Part shown: piece by piece, positions 1-9,159 of the stretch
Layout: each line of letters starts with the position of its first letter
Numbering within the stretch: the stretch's first letter is position 1
NCBI RefSeq assembly: GCF_024753255.1
Contig: NZ_JANUHA010000002.1
Coordinates: 1 to 64,000, forward strand
Length of the DNA: 64,000 bases
Reading direction: 5' to 3'
Origin: Massilia agri
GTDB lineage: Bacteria > Pseudomonadota > Gammaproteobacteria > Burkholderiales > Burkholderiaceae_D
Made by a program: the position numbers and the translations under genes
The notes under the pieces: generated by a model
The model's input: the letters and a program-made list of their open reading frames with translations, nothing else
What the model was told of the DNA's origin: nothing
Databases searched by the model: none

Positions 1-151
1 ACAATTTGGTTCACCCAATTAGCGCGAACACAGCCTTTTTCTTGGCCCGGCGCCGGGTCCGGGCCTGCGCGTGCGGGTCAAGCGGGCAGTTCCATGTCAG
101 ATGAATAATTTGCAATAAAATTATTGTTTTACAATATTTTGTTGCTGTAAC

Positions 152-838
152 ATGAACATTGTTCCTTTTCATGAGCGTTCCATGTTCCCGCCTTCCCTTT
201 TCATCGCCGCCTGCCTGTTCCTGGCCAGCCCCCTCTCGACGGCCGGCCAGGTCGATTCCCTCTGGCAGGCCGCCAGCGAAACGCTGCGCGCCTCGCGCGA
301 CCTGGTGGCCAGCGAGGTCAATGCGGACACCGTGGTGACCGACGAGAGTGGGAAGAACCTGGACACCATCAAGAAGTCCACCAGGCTGACCGGCTGGCGC
401 GACGGCGAGCCGGTGCGCACCACGGTGAAAATGGTCGAAAGCCAAGGGAGTGGATTAGGCGAGCTGAAGTTCGAATGGGGCGTCGCGAACCATCCCGAGC
501 AGGCGCTGGCCGATGCCGACAGCATCGTGCGCGCCGGACCGGCGATGCTGGACGGGAAGGCCACCGTGCTGTTCCACCTGACGGGCGTGCAGCGCAAGCG
601 CCCCTTCACGGCCAAGGTCTGGATCGACGAGGCGACCAGGCTGCCGCTGCGCGCCGACTACGTCTTCAAGGGCGCGTCGATGATGAAGTCGATGACGTAT
701 TCGATCGTGTTCGGGCGCGACGAGCAGGCGCGCTGGCTGCCCCTGAAGGTCGATTCCGACGCGACCGTCTCCGCCCTGCTCTACCAGGTCCGGATACAGA
801 GTGCCCAGCAACTATCGAACTGGGTGAAACGTCCCTGA
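152..838 (+). CDS. Secreted protein of unknown function
   Basis: I do not recognise this 228-residue protein. Its N-terminus has a basic start and a hydrophobic stretch (about residues 13-30) followed by a small-residue site, which reads as a Sec signal peptide, so it is probably periplasmic. The mature part has alternating polar and hydrophobic segments and no cysteine pair or catalytic motif that I can identify. It could be a LolA/DUF-type beta-rich envelope protein, but this is only an impression. A second in-frame ATG at 182 would give a shorter signal peptide, and neither start has a clear Shine-Dalgarno sequence. The upstream 50 bases are strongly AT-rich, unlike the rest of the region, and probably hold the promoter. 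Confidence 0.6.
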   Translation: MNIVPFHERSMFPPSLFIAACLFLASPLSTAGQVDSLWQAASETLRASRDLVASEVNADTVVTDESGKNLDTIKKSTRLTGWRDGEPVRTTVKMVESQGSGLGELKFEWGVANHPEQALADADSIVRAGPAMLDGKATVLFHLTGVQRKRPFTAKVWIDEATRLPLRADYVFKGASMMKSMTYSIVFGRDEQARWLPLKVDSDATVSALLYQVRIQSAQQLSNWVKRP

Positions 839-885
839 GCGCGACCGGGCTATACTTTCCTCATCGCAACAACCGCGCGCGCGCC

Positions 886-1323
886 ATGGAAGCCCTGGAC
901 AAGGCCATCGTATTCACATCGAGCAAGTTCGACTGCAGCTCCGCGCTGCCCGAGGAGGACAATGCGGGCAACCAGCTCTACGGCCGCGACCTCGCAGCCT
1001 GGCTGTGCGAGCGGCTCAATGCCAAAGGACTCGATGCAGTTTTCTGGGACGAGGACTGGGGCTGGCTGATCCAGGGAACGGCCACGCCCGCGACGAGCTT
1101 CGAGATCGGCGTGTACGACTTCACCGGAGGGAGCGAGGATGGTGCTGTGGGAACGCCGGAATGGGGACTGCGGCTGCGCGCATCCCGGCGAAAAAAATGG
1201 TTCTGGCGGTTTCAGAAGACGGTCAAGATTCCGGTTCCGCCAGCGGTCGAGGCAGCCGTGCTGAAAGCCCTCGACGCGATCGGGGCCAGTCCGCGTCCAT
1301 GGATGGACGGCCCCGCAGGATAG
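886..1323 (+). CDS. Tryptophan-rich hypothetical protein
   Basis: This is a 145-residue cytoplasmic-looking protein with no signal peptide or membrane segment. It is rich in aromatic residues (several Trp in the central WDEDWGW segment and in the RRKKWFWRF segment). I do not recognise the family; small immunity-type or uncharacterised proteins can look like this. The ATG at 886 is chosen because the frame upstream of it overlaps the preceding gene. The gene lies 47 bases after the preceding secreted protein, so the two may be cotranscribed. It converges with cyaY, whose stop is 7 bases away. Confidence 0.55.
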   Translation: MEALDKAIVFTSSKFDCSSALPEEDNAGNQLYGRDLAAWLCERLNAKGLDAVFWDEDWGWLIQGTATPATSFEIGVYDFTGGSEDGAVGTPEWGLRLRASRRKKWFWRFQKTVKIPVPPAVEAAVLKALDAIGASPRPWMDGPAG

Positions 1324-1330
1324 CGGCAGA

Positions 1331-1660
1331 TCAGCCCAGCGCCACCGGCGCCCCGCCCTGCTCTGTCACGTACTGCGACAGCGAGGCGAACAGCTCCGAA
1401 TCGTCGCGCGTGTTGCGCCACTCCTCGCCCACGCGCTTGTAGTGGTAGCCGCCCGAGCGCGCCGCCACCCACATTTCCTGCAGCGGGGCCTGGCTGTTGA
1501 CGATGATCTTGGTCGCGTTGCGCAGGAATTCGATCTCCAGCACATTGCCGCTGCGGCGGCACTCGACGTCGACCACGTCATCGTCGTTGAGCTTGTCGAG
1601 GCACTGCTCGATGCGGTCAAGGGTGCTTTCGGCCAGCGCCAAAAATTCCGATTCGGTCAT
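1331..1660 (-). CDS. cyaY: Frataxin-like iron-sulfur cluster assembly protein CyaY
   Basis: CyaY binds iron and modulates iron-sulfur cluster assembly on the IscS/IscU complex in the cytoplasm. The 109-residue length fits the family. The N-terminal helix carries the acidic ridge (LNDDDVVDVE) that binds iron, and the sheet contains the typical NSQAPLQEMWVA and GGYHYK segments. The start is MTESEF; an upstream in-frame start would add only four residues. It is divergent from lptM and lysA. Proximity of cyaY, lptM and a lysine/DAP gene is common in proteobacteria. Confidence 0.95.
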   Translation of the reverse strand: MTESEFLALAESTLDRIEQCLDKLNDDDVVDVECRRSGNVLEIEFLRNATKIIVNSQAPLQEMWVAARSGGYHYKRVGEEWRNTRDDSELFASLSQYVTEQGGAPVALG

Positions 1661-1701
1661 GCTACACTCCAAAGTCTGCTAATCAAACCCCCATTCTAAT
1701 C

Positions 1702-1884
1702 GTGAAGTCCACTATCGCACTGCTTTGCGCTGCCGTACTCATGAGCGTGCTCGTCGCCGGCTGTGGCCAGACGGGTCCGCTCTACATGCCGACGCCGCCG
1801 GCCAAGCCCGCGCCAAGCGCCACGCCGCTGCCCGCCCAGCCCGTCCCCTCGAACAACGCCTCCACCCCGGCCCCCAACAAATAG
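1702..1884 (+). CDS. lptM: Small LPS-assembly lipoprotein LptM (YifL family)
   Basis: This 60-residue protein begins with a GTG start, has a short hydrophobic signal sequence and a lipobox LVAGC with the lipidated cysteine near residue 21, followed by GQTGPLY, the signature of LptM/YifL. LptM helps oxidation and assembly of the LptDE translocon in the outer membrane. The tail is a low-complexity Pro/Ala/Ser spacer. It lies just upstream of lysA with 15 bases between them, so the two are probably one transcript. Confidence 0.85.
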   Translation: MKSTIALLCAAVLMSVLVAGCGQTGPLYMPTPPAKPAPSATPLPAQPVPSNNASTPAPNK

Positions 1885-1899
1885 AAGTCAAAGTTCCCC

Positions 1900-3177
1900 A
1901 TGTCGCACTTCCAGTACCAGAACGGCGTCCTGCACGCCGACAGCGTTGCCCTGTCCGCCATCGCCGAGGAATTCGGCACGCCGACCTATGTCTATTCGAA
2001 GACCGCCCTGCTAGAAAATTTCGGCGCCTATGCGAGCGCCTGCGCGGGGCGCGACGCCCTGGTCTGCTATGCGATGAAGGCCAACTCCAACCTCGCCATC
2101 CTCGACCTGCTGGCGCGCCAGGGTGCGGGCTTCGACATCGTCTCGGGCGGCGAGCTGCTGCGCGTGATCGCCGCCGGCGGCGATCCGGGCAAGACCATCT
2201 TCTCGGGTGTCGGCAAGACCGTCGAGGAAATGCGGCTGGCGCTGGAAAAGAACATCCTGTGCTTCAACGTCGAGTCGATCCCGGAACTGCACCGTCTCAA
2301 CGAGGTGGCCGGCAGCATGGGCAAGCGCGCGCCGGTGTCGCTGCGCGTGAACCCGAACGTGGACGCCAAGACCCACCCCTATATCGCCACCGGCCTGAAG
2401 GCGAACAAGTTCGGCGTGGCTTTTGACGATGCGCTGGACACCTACCGCACGGCCGCCAGCCTGCCGAACCTGGACGTGGTCGGCATCGACTGCCACATCG
2501 GCTCGCAGCTGCTGGACGACGCGCCGCTGCTGGAAGCCCTGGACAAGCTGATCGAGCTGATCGACACCCTGCACGCCGAAGGCATCCACATCCACCACCT
2601 CGACATCGGCGGCGGCCTGGGTGTGAACTACGGCGCCGAAGGCGAGAAGCCGCCGGTCCCGGTGGGCGACTACCTGGGCCGCCTGTTCGCCCGCATCGAC
2701 GCCTGGCGCGCGGAAAAACACGGCGGCGCCCCGGTCAAGGTGATCTTCGAACCGGGCCGCTCGATCGTGGCCGACACCGGCGTGCTGCTGACGAAGATCG
2801 AGTTCCTGAAACCCGGTGTGGAGAAGAACTTCGCCATCGTCGACGCGGCGATGAACGACCTGATGCGCCCGACCCTGTACCAGGCCTGGATGGGCGTGCA
2901 GGCAGTCAGCCCGCGCGAGGGCGACAAGCTGGTCTACGACCTCGTGGGCCCGGTGTGCGAATCGGGCGACTGGCTGGCGCGCGAGCGCGAGCTGAACGTG
3001 GAGCCTGGCGACCTGCTGGCCATCATGACGGCCGGCGCCTACGGCATGACCATGGCCTCGAACTACAACACGCGCGGCCGCGCGGCGGAAGTCATCGTCG
3101 ACGGCGACACCGTCCACCAGATCCGCCAGCGCGAGAACCCGGCCGACCTGTTCGCGCTGGAATCGATGCTGAAATAA
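1900..3177 (+). CDS. lysA: Diaminopimelate decarboxylase
   Basis: LysA performs the last step of lysine synthesis, decarboxylating meso-diaminopimelate in the cytoplasm with PLP. The 425-residue length is typical. Lys60 in CYAMKANSN is the Schiff-base lysine. The barrel carries the GIDCHIGSQ segment and the EPGRSIVADTG phosphate-binding segment, and the C-terminal domain has the CESGD motif that contributes across the dimer. It follows lptM closely. The downstream gene is convergent and directly abuts the stop codon. Confidence 0.97.
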   Translation: MSHFQYQNGVLHADSVALSAIAEEFGTPTYVYSKTALLENFGAYASACAGRDALVCYAMKANSNLAILDLLARQGAGFDIVSGGELLRVIAAGGDPGKTIFSGVGKTVEEMRLALEKNILCFNVESIPELHRLNEVAGSMGKRAPVSLRVNPNVDAKTHPYIATGLKANKFGVAFDDALDTYRTAASLPNLDVVGIDCHIGSQLLDDAPLLEALDKLIELIDTLHAEGIHIHHLDIGGGLGVNYGAEGEKPPVPVGDYLGRLFARIDAWRAEKHGGAPVKVIFEPGRSIVADTGVLLTKIEFLKPGVEKNFAIVDAAMNDLMRPTLYQAWMGVQAVSPREGDKLVYDLVGPVCESGDWLARERELNVEPGDLLAIMTAGAYGMTMASNYNTRGRAAEVIVDGDTVHQIRQRENPADLFALESMLK

Positions 3178-3600
3178 TCAGGCTGGGGGCAGCATCTGCG
3201 GATTGAAGGCCACTTCCCAGAGGTGGCCGTCCGGGTCGGCGAAGTAGCCGGCATAGCCGCCGTAGAAGGTGTCGGCGGCGGGTTTCACGATGCGCGCCCC
3301 GGCCCCTTTCGCCTGCGCCATGACAGCGTCGACCTCTTCTTTCGAAGCGACGTTGTGGGCCAGCGAGAATTCGGTGGAGTTGAGGCTGCCCTGCGGCGCC
3401 CCCGTGTCGTGCGCCAGGCTGGCGCGTGGCCACAGGGCCAGGCGCAGGCCGCCCTCCATGTCGAAAAAGGCGACGGCGCCGTGCTCGAACTCCCTGCCGA
3501 CGATGCCTTCCGTTTCCCATCCCAGGCCGTCGCGGTAGAAGGCCACGGACTGCTCCAGGTGCTCCACGCCGAGCGTGATCAGGCTGATTCGCGGTTTCAT
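3178..3600 (-). CDS. VOC-family (glyoxalase/bleomycin-resistance fold) protein
   Basis: This 140-residue protein has two beta-alpha-beta-beta-beta units of the vicinal oxygen chelate fold. The N-terminal segment (LGVEHLEQSVAFYRDGLGW) and the C-terminal DPDGHLWEVAFNP segment are diagnostic of the superfamily. The substrate cannot be told from sequence; similar proteins are annotated glyoxalase-like. The start is MKPRIS, preferred over an upstream start because it begins right at the first strand. It abuts lysA tail to tail. Confidence 0.85.
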   Translation of the reverse strand: MKPRISLITLGVEHLEQSVAFYRDGLGWETEGIVGREFEHGAVAFFDMEGGLRLALWPRASLAHDTGAPQGSLNSTEFSLAHNVASKEEVDAVMAQAKGAGARIVKPAADTFYGGYAGYFADPDGHLWEVAFNPQMLPPA

Positions 3601-3636
3601 CCAATACCCTCCCAAAACGACAGCGTAGCGCGATTG

Positions 3637-4260
3637 TCAGGCGCGCGCCGCCCCCGTCTTCTTGACGTAACTCCAGTAGACACGCATCGCGAGCAGCAGC
3701 GCCACGATCGCGCCGAAAATGATCGGTTCCTGGAAGTCGTTCTTGCCCGCCTTCATCCACCAGAAATGCAGGATGCCCAGCGGCGCGATCACGTAGATCA
3801 GGCGGTGCAGCCACAGCCAGCGCTTGCCGCCCAGGCGCTTCACCATCGCATTGGTGCTGGTCACGGCCAGCGGAATCAGCAGGACAAACGCAATGAAGCC
3901 CACCGTGATGAAGGGCCGCCTGACCACGTCCTTGAGCATCCCGGCGATATCGAAGAAGTGATCGAACCAGAAGAAGGTCACGAAGTGCAGCAGCGCGTAG
4001 AAGAAGGCGTAGAGGCCCAGCATGCGGCGCAGCTTGATCACCCAGTTCCAGCCGCTCAGGCGCCGCAATGGCGTCACGGCGAGGGTAATGCACAGGAAGT
4101 ACAGGGTCCAGTCGCCGGTGCCGCGCGTGAGGAACTCGAGCGGCTCGACCGGCACGCCCTGGAAGACCAGCCAGGCCATGCGCACAAAGGGCAGCAGCGC
4201 CAGGAAGAAGACCAGCGACTTGATGAGCGTGAGCTGCTTCGGCGTCGGATTGAAAGCCAT
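3637..4260 (-). CDS. msrQ: Heme-binding subunit MsrQ of the periplasmic methionine sulfoxide reductase
   Basis: MsrQ is an inner-membrane b-type cytochrome that passes electrons from the respiratory chain or flavin reductase to MsrP. The 207-residue protein has about six membrane helices. Conserved histidines lie within helices (YALLHFVTFFW, LWLHRLIYVIAPLGILHFWW) as expected for heme ligands. It belongs to the ferric reductase-like transmembrane family. Its start lies 2 bases after the msrP stop, so the genes form one operon. Confidence 0.95.
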   Translation of the reverse strand: MAFNPTPKQLTLIKSLVFFLALLPFVRMAWLVFQGVPVEPLEFLTRGTGDWTLYFLCITLAVTPLRRLSGWNWVIKLRRMLGLYAFFYALLHFVTFFWFDHFFDIAGMLKDVVRRPFITVGFIAFVLLIPLAVTSTNAMVKRLGGKRWLWLHRLIYVIAPLGILHFWWMKAGKNDFQEPIIFGAIVALLLAMRVYWSYVKKTGAARA

Positions 4261-4262
4261 CG

Positions 4263-5240
4263 TCAGAAGAACTTTTTCAGGTCCATGCCGCTGTAGAGCG
4301 AGGCGACCTGGTCGTAGCCGTTGAACATCAGGGTCTTGCGCTTGCGCTGGAAGAAGCCGTCCTCGCCGATGCGGCGCTCGGTGGCCTGCGACCAGCGCGG
4401 GTGGTCGACGTTCGGGTTCACGTTCGAATAGAAACCGTATTCGTTGGGCGCCGAATCGTTCCAGGCGGTGCGCGGCTGGCGGCTCACCAGCCGGATGCGC
4501 ACGATCGACTTGGCCGATTTGAAGCCGTACTTCCATGGCACGATGAGGCGCACCGGCGCGCCGTTCTGGTTGGGCAGCACCTGGCCGTACATGCCGACCG
4601 CGAGCAGCGCCAGCGGATGCATGGCCTCGTCCATGCGCAGGCCTTCCACATAGGGCCAGTCGAGCACGGGGCTGCGCAGGCCGGGCATCTGGCGGCGGTC
4701 GGCCAGGGTCGTGAATTCCACGTATTTGGCGTTCCCGGTCGGCTCGACCTGCTTGAGGATGTTCGACAGCGAATAGCCGACCCAGGGAATCACCATCGAC
4801 CATCCTTCCACACAGCGCAGGCGGTAGACGCGCTCTTCCAGCGGGGCGAGTTTCAATATCCGGTCGATGTCGAGGGTGACGGGCTTTTTCACTTCGCCGT
4901 CGATGGTCACCGTCCAGGGGCGGGTGCGCAGGGTGTGCGCGTTCTCGACCGGGTCGCCTTTGTCGGTGCCGAATTCATAGTAGTTGTTATAGGAGCTGGC
5001 GTCCTTGAAGGAGGTCTGCTGCTCCTGGGTCGACAGGCCCGCGTTGCGGGTGGCGGCCAGGCGCTGGGCGCTTCCCTGCGCGAAGGCTTCGCGGTTGGCC
5101 ATCTCCCAGACGCCGCTGCCGACGGCGGCGGTGGCGGCGATGCGGGCGATGAATTGGCGGCGGCCTTCGTAGACCTCGCGCGGCGTGATCTCGGAGGAAT
5201 ACGGGAGGTCGATTCCGTTCGGGCTGCGTTTGAAAAGCAT
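4263..5240 (-). CDS. msrP: Molybdopterin-dependent methionine sulfoxide reductase catalytic subunit MsrP
   Basis: MsrP repairs oxidised methionines in periplasmic proteins. The 325-residue protein starts with a twin-arginine signal (Arg27-Arg28 followed by [15 protein letters not shown]), so it is folded with its cofactor before Tat export. The sulfite-oxidase-like molybdopterin domain follows, and Cys143 in [14 protein letters not shown] is the expected molybdenum ligand. The MLFKRS start leaves a normal Tat n-region. It is followed by msrQ and preceded, 111 bases upstream, by a two-component system of the HprSR type. Confidence 0.96.
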   Translation of the reverse strand: MLFKRSPNGIDLPYSSEITPREVYEGRRQFIARIAATAAVGSGVWEMANREAFAQGSAQRLAATRNAGLSTQEQQTSFKDASSYNNYYEFGTDKGDPVENAHTLRTRPWTVTIDGEVKKPVTLDIDRILKLAPLEERVYRLRCVEGWSMVIPWVGYSLSNILKQVEPTGNAKYVEFTTLADRRQMPGLRSPVLDWPYVEGLRMDEAMHPLALLAVGMYGQVLPNQNGAPVRLIVPWKYGFKSAKSIVRIRLVSRQPRTAWNDSAPNEYGFYSNVNPNVDHPRWSQATERRIGEDGFFQRKRKTLMFNGYDQVASLYSGMDLKKFF

Positions 5241-5351
5241 GGTTGACTCCGCTGCAGAGAGAGATTTCAGGTTACACCAGCCGGCTTGGGCGCACGTTAG
5301 CGCCAATAGCCGCCAGGCAAGGAAGCGCTGGCCGCGCAGGACAAAAGCGCG

Positions 5352-6728
5352 TCATCCGGTGGGAAAGACCAGCGTGAAACGGGTTTCGGGACCGTGAGAC
5401 TGCACGGTGGCTTTGCCGCCATGCAAGGTCATGATGGCGCTCACGATCGACAGGCCCAGTCCCGTCGACCCTTCGGCGTCGCTGCGGGCGCTGTCGACAC
5501 GGTAGAACCGTTCGAACAGGTGCTCCAGGTGCTCGCGGGGAATCGGGGCGCCGGCGTTCGCCACGCTCAGTTCCACCATGCCGGCGCGCGGCTGGGCGTG
5601 CAGTGTCACCGTGCTGCCGGCGTCCGCATGGCGCACCGCGTTCGACACCAGGTTGGCCAGCGCCCGGCGCACCAGCGCGGGATCGGCGGCGATGCGCCCT
5701 TCCCCGCTGCATTGCAGGCGCAGGCCGCGCTCCTCGGCCATCCCTTCGAAGAAGCCGGCGACGCGCTCCAGCTCCTCACGCGCCTCGAGCGGCTGGCGCG
5801 CGAGCACCACCTCTTCCTGGCCGGCGCGGGCCAGGAAAAGCATGCTCTCGATCATGCGCGCCAGGCGTTCGAGTTCCTCGATGTTCGAGGCCAGCAGGGC
5901 TTCGTATTCTTCCCGGCTGCGGCCCTGGCCGAGCGCGACCTGGCTCTGCCCGATCATGTTCGTCACGGGCGTCCTGAATTCGTGCGCCAGGTCGGCGGAA
6001 AAGCCTGACAGGCGCGCATAGCCATCCTGCAGGCGTTGCAGCATGGCGTTGAAGGCGTCGACGAGGGGGCGCAGCTCGGACGGCGCTCCGGCGATGTCGA
6101 GACGATGGGCAAGGGCGCCGGGCTTGACCAGCGCCGCATGCTCGGCCACCGCCCGCAGCGGACGCAGGCCGCGCCGCAGCATCAGGGCGGCCAGCACGGC
6201 GGCAAGCAGGGCGCCGGCGGCGCAGGCGGCCAGGATGCGGGCGCGGTAGCGCGCGAACATGGCGGTGCGCTCGCCATAGGCGCGCGCCACCACCACCGTG
6301 ACCGGCGTCGCGCCCAGGCGCGCACTGCCGGCGACGACGCGGCCGGGAACGCCGCCGCGCGCGGTCCAGGCGACGATGGCGCCGTGGCCCGGCGCGGCGC
6401 CGGCGCTTGGTGGCACGGGATAGCGTTCGCCAGCCGGGTTGATATCGGCCAGCACCGCGCCGCCCGGCGCCACGATGCGCACCAGCGAATTCTCCTGGCC
6501 GCTCATGGTGTCGCGGAAGAAGTCGGGCTGGGCGGCCAGCAGTTCGGCCGCGCCGGGGCGGCCGAGCACGATCTGCACCTGGCGCAGCTTGCCCAGCAGC
6601 TGCAGCTCGTCGCGGCGCACGATTTCGGCGACAAAGGCGCGGTAGAGGTAGATGCCGAGGAGGGAGGCGGTCAATGCGACGATCAGCACGAAGGCCAGCG
6701 TCACCCGCAGGGTCAGAGAGGACTTCAT
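5352..6728 (-). CDS. hprS: Heavy-metal/HprS-type sensor histidine kinase
   Basis: This 458-residue membrane kinase has two helices (about residues 9-30 and 164-184) bracketing a periplasmic sensor, a HAMP domain, a dimerisation domain with His249 in [10 protein letters not shown], and a HATPase domain with N ([10 protein letters not shown]) and G ([10 protein letters not shown]) boxes. The CusS/IrlS type is inferred from the domain layout. Location next to msrPQ and uraH matches E. coli HprS (YedV), which senses reactive chlorine or oxidant stress. Its ATG overlaps the regulator stop (ATGA), so the pair is translationally coupled. The gene symbol is assigned by context. Confidence 0.8.
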   Translation of the reverse strand: MKSSLTLRVTLAFVLIVALTASLLGIYLYRAFVAEIVRRDELQLLGKLRQVQIVLGRPGAAELLAAQPDFFRDTMSGQENSLVRIVAPGGAVLADINPAGERYPVPPSAGAAPGHGAIVAWTARGGVPGRVVAGSARLGATPVTVVVARAYGERTAMFARYRARILAACAAGALLAAVLAALMLRRGLRPLRAVAEHAALVKPGALAHRLDIAGAPSELRPLVDAFNAMLQRLQDGYARLSGFSADLAHEFRTPVTNMIGQSQVALGQGRSREEYEALLASNIEELERLARMIESMLFLARAGQEEVVLARQPLEAREELERVAGFFEGMAEERGLRLQCSGEGRIAADPALVRRALANLVSNAVRHADAGSTVTLHAQPRAGMVELSVANAGAPIPREHLEHLFERFYRVDSARSDAEGSTGLGLSIVSAIMTLHGGKATVQSHGPETRFTLVFPTG

Positions 6729-7411
6729 GACGGGGCCTGCGCTTCGCACACATAGCCCATGCCGCGCCGCGTGTGGATCAGTTTCTGCGTGAAGGGGTCG
6801 TCGATCTTGCGCCGCAGGCGGCGCACGGCGGCGTCGATGACGTTGGTGTCGCTGTCGAAGTTCATGTCCCAGACCTGGGACGCGATCAGGGCGCGCGAGA
6901 GCACCTGGCCCTGGCGCCGCGCCAGCAGGTGCAGCAGGGCGAATTCCTGGGCCGTCAGGGCAATCGTCTCAAGCCCGCGCCGTACCCGGCGGCGCAGCAC
7001 GTCGATCTCGAGGTCGGCGATCCGGATCAGCTCTTCCTCGCGCACCGGCCCGCGCCGCAGCAGGGTGCGGATGCGCGCCACCAGCTCGACGAAAGCGAAG
7101 GGCTTGACCAGGTAGTCGTCGGCGCCCAGCTCCAGCCCGCGCACGCGGTCCTCGACCTCGTCGCGCGCCGTCAGGAACAGCACCGGGATCTGCTCGGACT
7201 CCGGATCGGCGCGCAGGGCTTCCAGCACCTGCCAGCCGTCCATCCGCGGCAGCATCACGTCCAGCACGACCAGCTCGATGGCCTCCTCGCGGACGATGGC
7301 CAGGCCGTCGCGGCCATTGCGCGCGAGCCGCACCGCGAAGCCCGACTCCGCCAGGCCGCGCTGGAGGTAGTCGCCGGTCTTCGGTTCGTCTTCGATCACG
7401 AGGATGCTCAT
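6725..7411 (-). CDS. hprR: OmpR-family response regulator, HprR-like
   Basis: This 228-residue regulator has an N-terminal receiver domain with phospho-acceptor Asp51 ([13 protein letters not shown]) and Lys in LVKPF, followed by an OmpR-type winged helix (about residues 130-225). It resembles CusR/HprR regulators. It is the first gene of the hprR-hprS-msrP-msrQ run and is divergent from uraH, the same gene set as E. coli yedW-yedV-hiuH-msrPQ. A palindrome in the divergent spacer at 7463-7480 fits a CusR/HprR-type box. Confidence 0.85.
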   Translation of the reverse strand: MSILVIEDEPKTGDYLQRGLAESGFAVRLARNGRDGLAIVREEAIELVVLDVMLPRMDGWQVLEALRADPESEQIPVLFLTARDEVEDRVRGLELGADDYLVKPFAFVELVARIRTLLRRGPVREEELIRIADLEIDVLRRRVRRGLETIALTAQEFALLHLLARRQGQVLSRALIASQVWDMNFDSDTNVIDAAVRRLRRKIDDPFTQKLIHTRRGMGYVCEAQAPS

Positions 7412-7462
7412 GGCGGGAATGGGAAAGAAAACCGCATTCTATGCCGAAGCAACGCCGCCGAA

Positions 7463-7480
7463 GATGACGAAGCTGTCATC
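7463..7480. promoter_or_regulatory. Likely HprR/CusR-type operator
   Basis: GATGAC and GTCATC form perfect inverted arms separated by six bases, between divergent hprR and uraH. The ATGAC-N6-GTCAT core matches the general form of boxes bound by CusR/HprR regulators. It could serve both transcripts. Function is inferred from sequence and position only. Confidence 0.55.
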
Positions 7481-7550
7481 TGGCGGTCAGCCTGCCATCA
7501 AGCGCCGCGTGCGAGGATGGCGGGCATCGATACTTCAATGGAGAACCACC

Positions 7551-7961
7551 ATGCGACTCATCAAGCAGCTCACCCTCGCCGCCCTGTTTGGGGCCGCCAG
7601 CCTGGCGGCATCCGCCGCCCCGAATCCGCTCAGCGTCCACGTGCTCGACCAGCAAAGCGGCCAGCCGGGCGCCGGCATCGAAGTCACGCTCGAGCAGCGC
7701 AAGGGGACGGAATGGATTCAGTTGGCGAGTGGCGTGACGAACGGGCAGGGACGCATCCCCGCCCTCTACCCGGAAGGCAAGGCGATGGCGGCGGGCGACT
7801 ACCGCATCGTGTTCAGGACGGGCGAGCATTTCGCGCGCACGGAGCAGGCGAGCTTCTTCCCGCGCATTCCGGTCGAGTTCACCGTCGATGCGCCGGCGCA
7901 GCACTACCACATTCCCCTGCTGCTGAGCCCCTTCGGCTACTCGACCTACCGGGGCAACTGA
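7551..7961 (+). CDS. uraH: Periplasmic 5-hydroxyisourate hydrolase (transthyretin-like)
   Basis: The enzyme hydrolyses 5-hydroxyisourate in the urate pathway. The 136-residue protein has a signal peptide (about residues 1-22, ending ASAA), placing it in the periplasm, as for E. coli HiuH. The transthyretin fold shows the SVHVLD strand at the start and the C-terminal HYHIPLLLSPFGYSTYRG segment with the active-site histidine. The last residue is Asn where YRGS is usual. The start at 7551 gives a proper signal peptide. It is divergent from the HprSR-like system, as in E. coli. Confidence 0.92.
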   Translation: MRLIKQLTLAALFGAASLAASAAPNPLSVHVLDQQSGQPGAGIEVTLEQRKGTEWIQLASGVTNGQGRIPALYPEGKAMAAGDYRIVFRTGEHFARTEQASFFPRIPVEFTVDAPAQHYHIPLLLSPFGYSTYRGN

Positions 7962-7967
7962 AAAGGT

Positions 7968-9134
7968 TTACAGCTCGCCGTAGGAGTGCAGCCCCGACAG
8001 GAACATGTTCACGCCCAGGAAGGCGAAGGTGGTGACCAACAGCCCCACCACCGACCACCAGGCCGCCACGCGGCCGCGCAGGCCGCTCATCAGGCGCATG
8101 TGCAGCCAGGCCGCGTAGTTGAGCCAGACGATCAGGGCCCAGGTCTCCTTCGGGTCCCAGGACCAGTAGCCGCCCCAGGCCTCGGCCGCCCACAGGGCGC
8201 CCAGGATGGTGGCGACGGTGAAGAAGGCGAAGCCGACCGAGATCGACTTGTACATCACGTCGTCCAGCACCTCGAGCGCGGGCAGGCGGTCGGCCAGGAT
8301 GCCGTGGGACTTGAGCAGGTAGGCGGTGCCGACCATGGCGGCCAGGGCAAAGGTGCCGTAGCCAATGAAGTTGGCCGGCACGTGGATCTTCATCCACCAG
8401 CTCTGCAGGGCCGGCACCAGGGGCTGGATCTGGGCGGCGTCGCGCGAGACCGTGTACCAGAGCAGGAAGGCCACCGCGGCCGTGATAATCAGGAGCACGA
8501 AGGGGCCGAGCTGGCGGGTCGCGTAGCGGCCTTCGTAGTAGAGGTAGAACAGCGCGGTGATGATCGCGAACAGGATGAAGACTTCATACAGGTTCGACAC
8601 CGGGATGTGGCCGACGTCCGGCCCCATCAGGTAGGACTCGTACCAGCGCACCATCATGCCGACCGAACCCAGCACCACGCCGGCCCAGCACAGCTTGCTG
8701 CCGACCGAGCCGCCGAACGCCGAGCGGCTGACCAGGCCCAGCCAGTAGAACACGGTCGAGAACACGAACAGGGCGCTCATCCACAGGATCGCGGACTGGC
8801 TCGACAGCATGTACTTCAGGAAGAATTTGGTGTTAGCCGCCTCGATCGCGCCGCCGTACAGCGAGATCGCCCACAGGGACAGCAGGCCCACCAGGGGCAG
8901 CAGCCAGCGCATCGGCTTCCAGTACCAGCCCAGCAGCGCGAAGGTCGGCGCGGTCGCCACCAGGATCACCTGTTCGTAGATGTCCATGTGGTGGGCATAG
9001 CGGTTCAGTGCGAACAGGGCGGCGCCCAAGAGGGCGATGGCGTAGAGCCAGTCCACCAGGGTCAGGCTGCGGAAGAAGCCCGGCGCTTCGACGTAAGTCT
9101 GTGCGGCCTTGGCTTGGGTGTGCGACAGTTCCAT
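7968..9134 (-). CDS. ccsA: Cytochrome c biogenesis heme handling protein CcsA (ResC type, also named CcsB)
   Basis: With ResB this polytopic protein forms the system II synthetase that brings heme to the periplasm and attaches it to CXXCH apocytochromes. The 388-residue protein has about eight or more membrane helices and the tryptophan-rich heme motif WGGYWSWDPKET in its C-terminal half, with flanking histidines. It is 25 bases downstream of resB on the same strand. Naming is confused in databases: the ResC-type protein is called CcsA or CcsB. Confidence 0.95.
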   Translation of the reverse strand: MELSHTQAKAAQTYVEAPGFFRSLTLVDWLYAIALLGAALFALNRYAHHMDIYEQVILVATAPTFALLGWYWKPMRWLLPLVGLLSLWAISLYGGAIEAANTKFFLKYMLSSQSAILWMSALFVFSTVFYWLGLVSRSAFGGSVGSKLCWAGVVLGSVGMMVRWYESYLMGPDVGHIPVSNLYEVFILFAIITALFYLYYEGRYATRQLGPFVLLIITAAVAFLLWYTVSRDAAQIQPLVPALQSWWMKIHVPANFIGYGTFALAAMVGTAYLLKSHGILADRLPALEVLDDVMYKSISVGFAFFTVATILGALWAAEAWGGYWSWDPKETWALIVWLNYAAWLHMRLMSGLRGRVAAWWSVVGLLVTTFAFLGVNMFLSGLHSYGEL

Positions 9135-9159
9135 GCTTGTCTCCAGATTGCGCGTGGGC

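Noticed and set aside
116..151. A named promoter for the first gene
   Set aside because: The region is AT-rich, but hexamers with acceptable spacing cannot be chosen with confidence.
5340..5358. A partial ATGAC/TTGTC motif upstream of msrP as a second HprR box
   Set aside because: Arm spacing differs from the palindrome at 7463-7480 and it falls at the end of the kinase gene.
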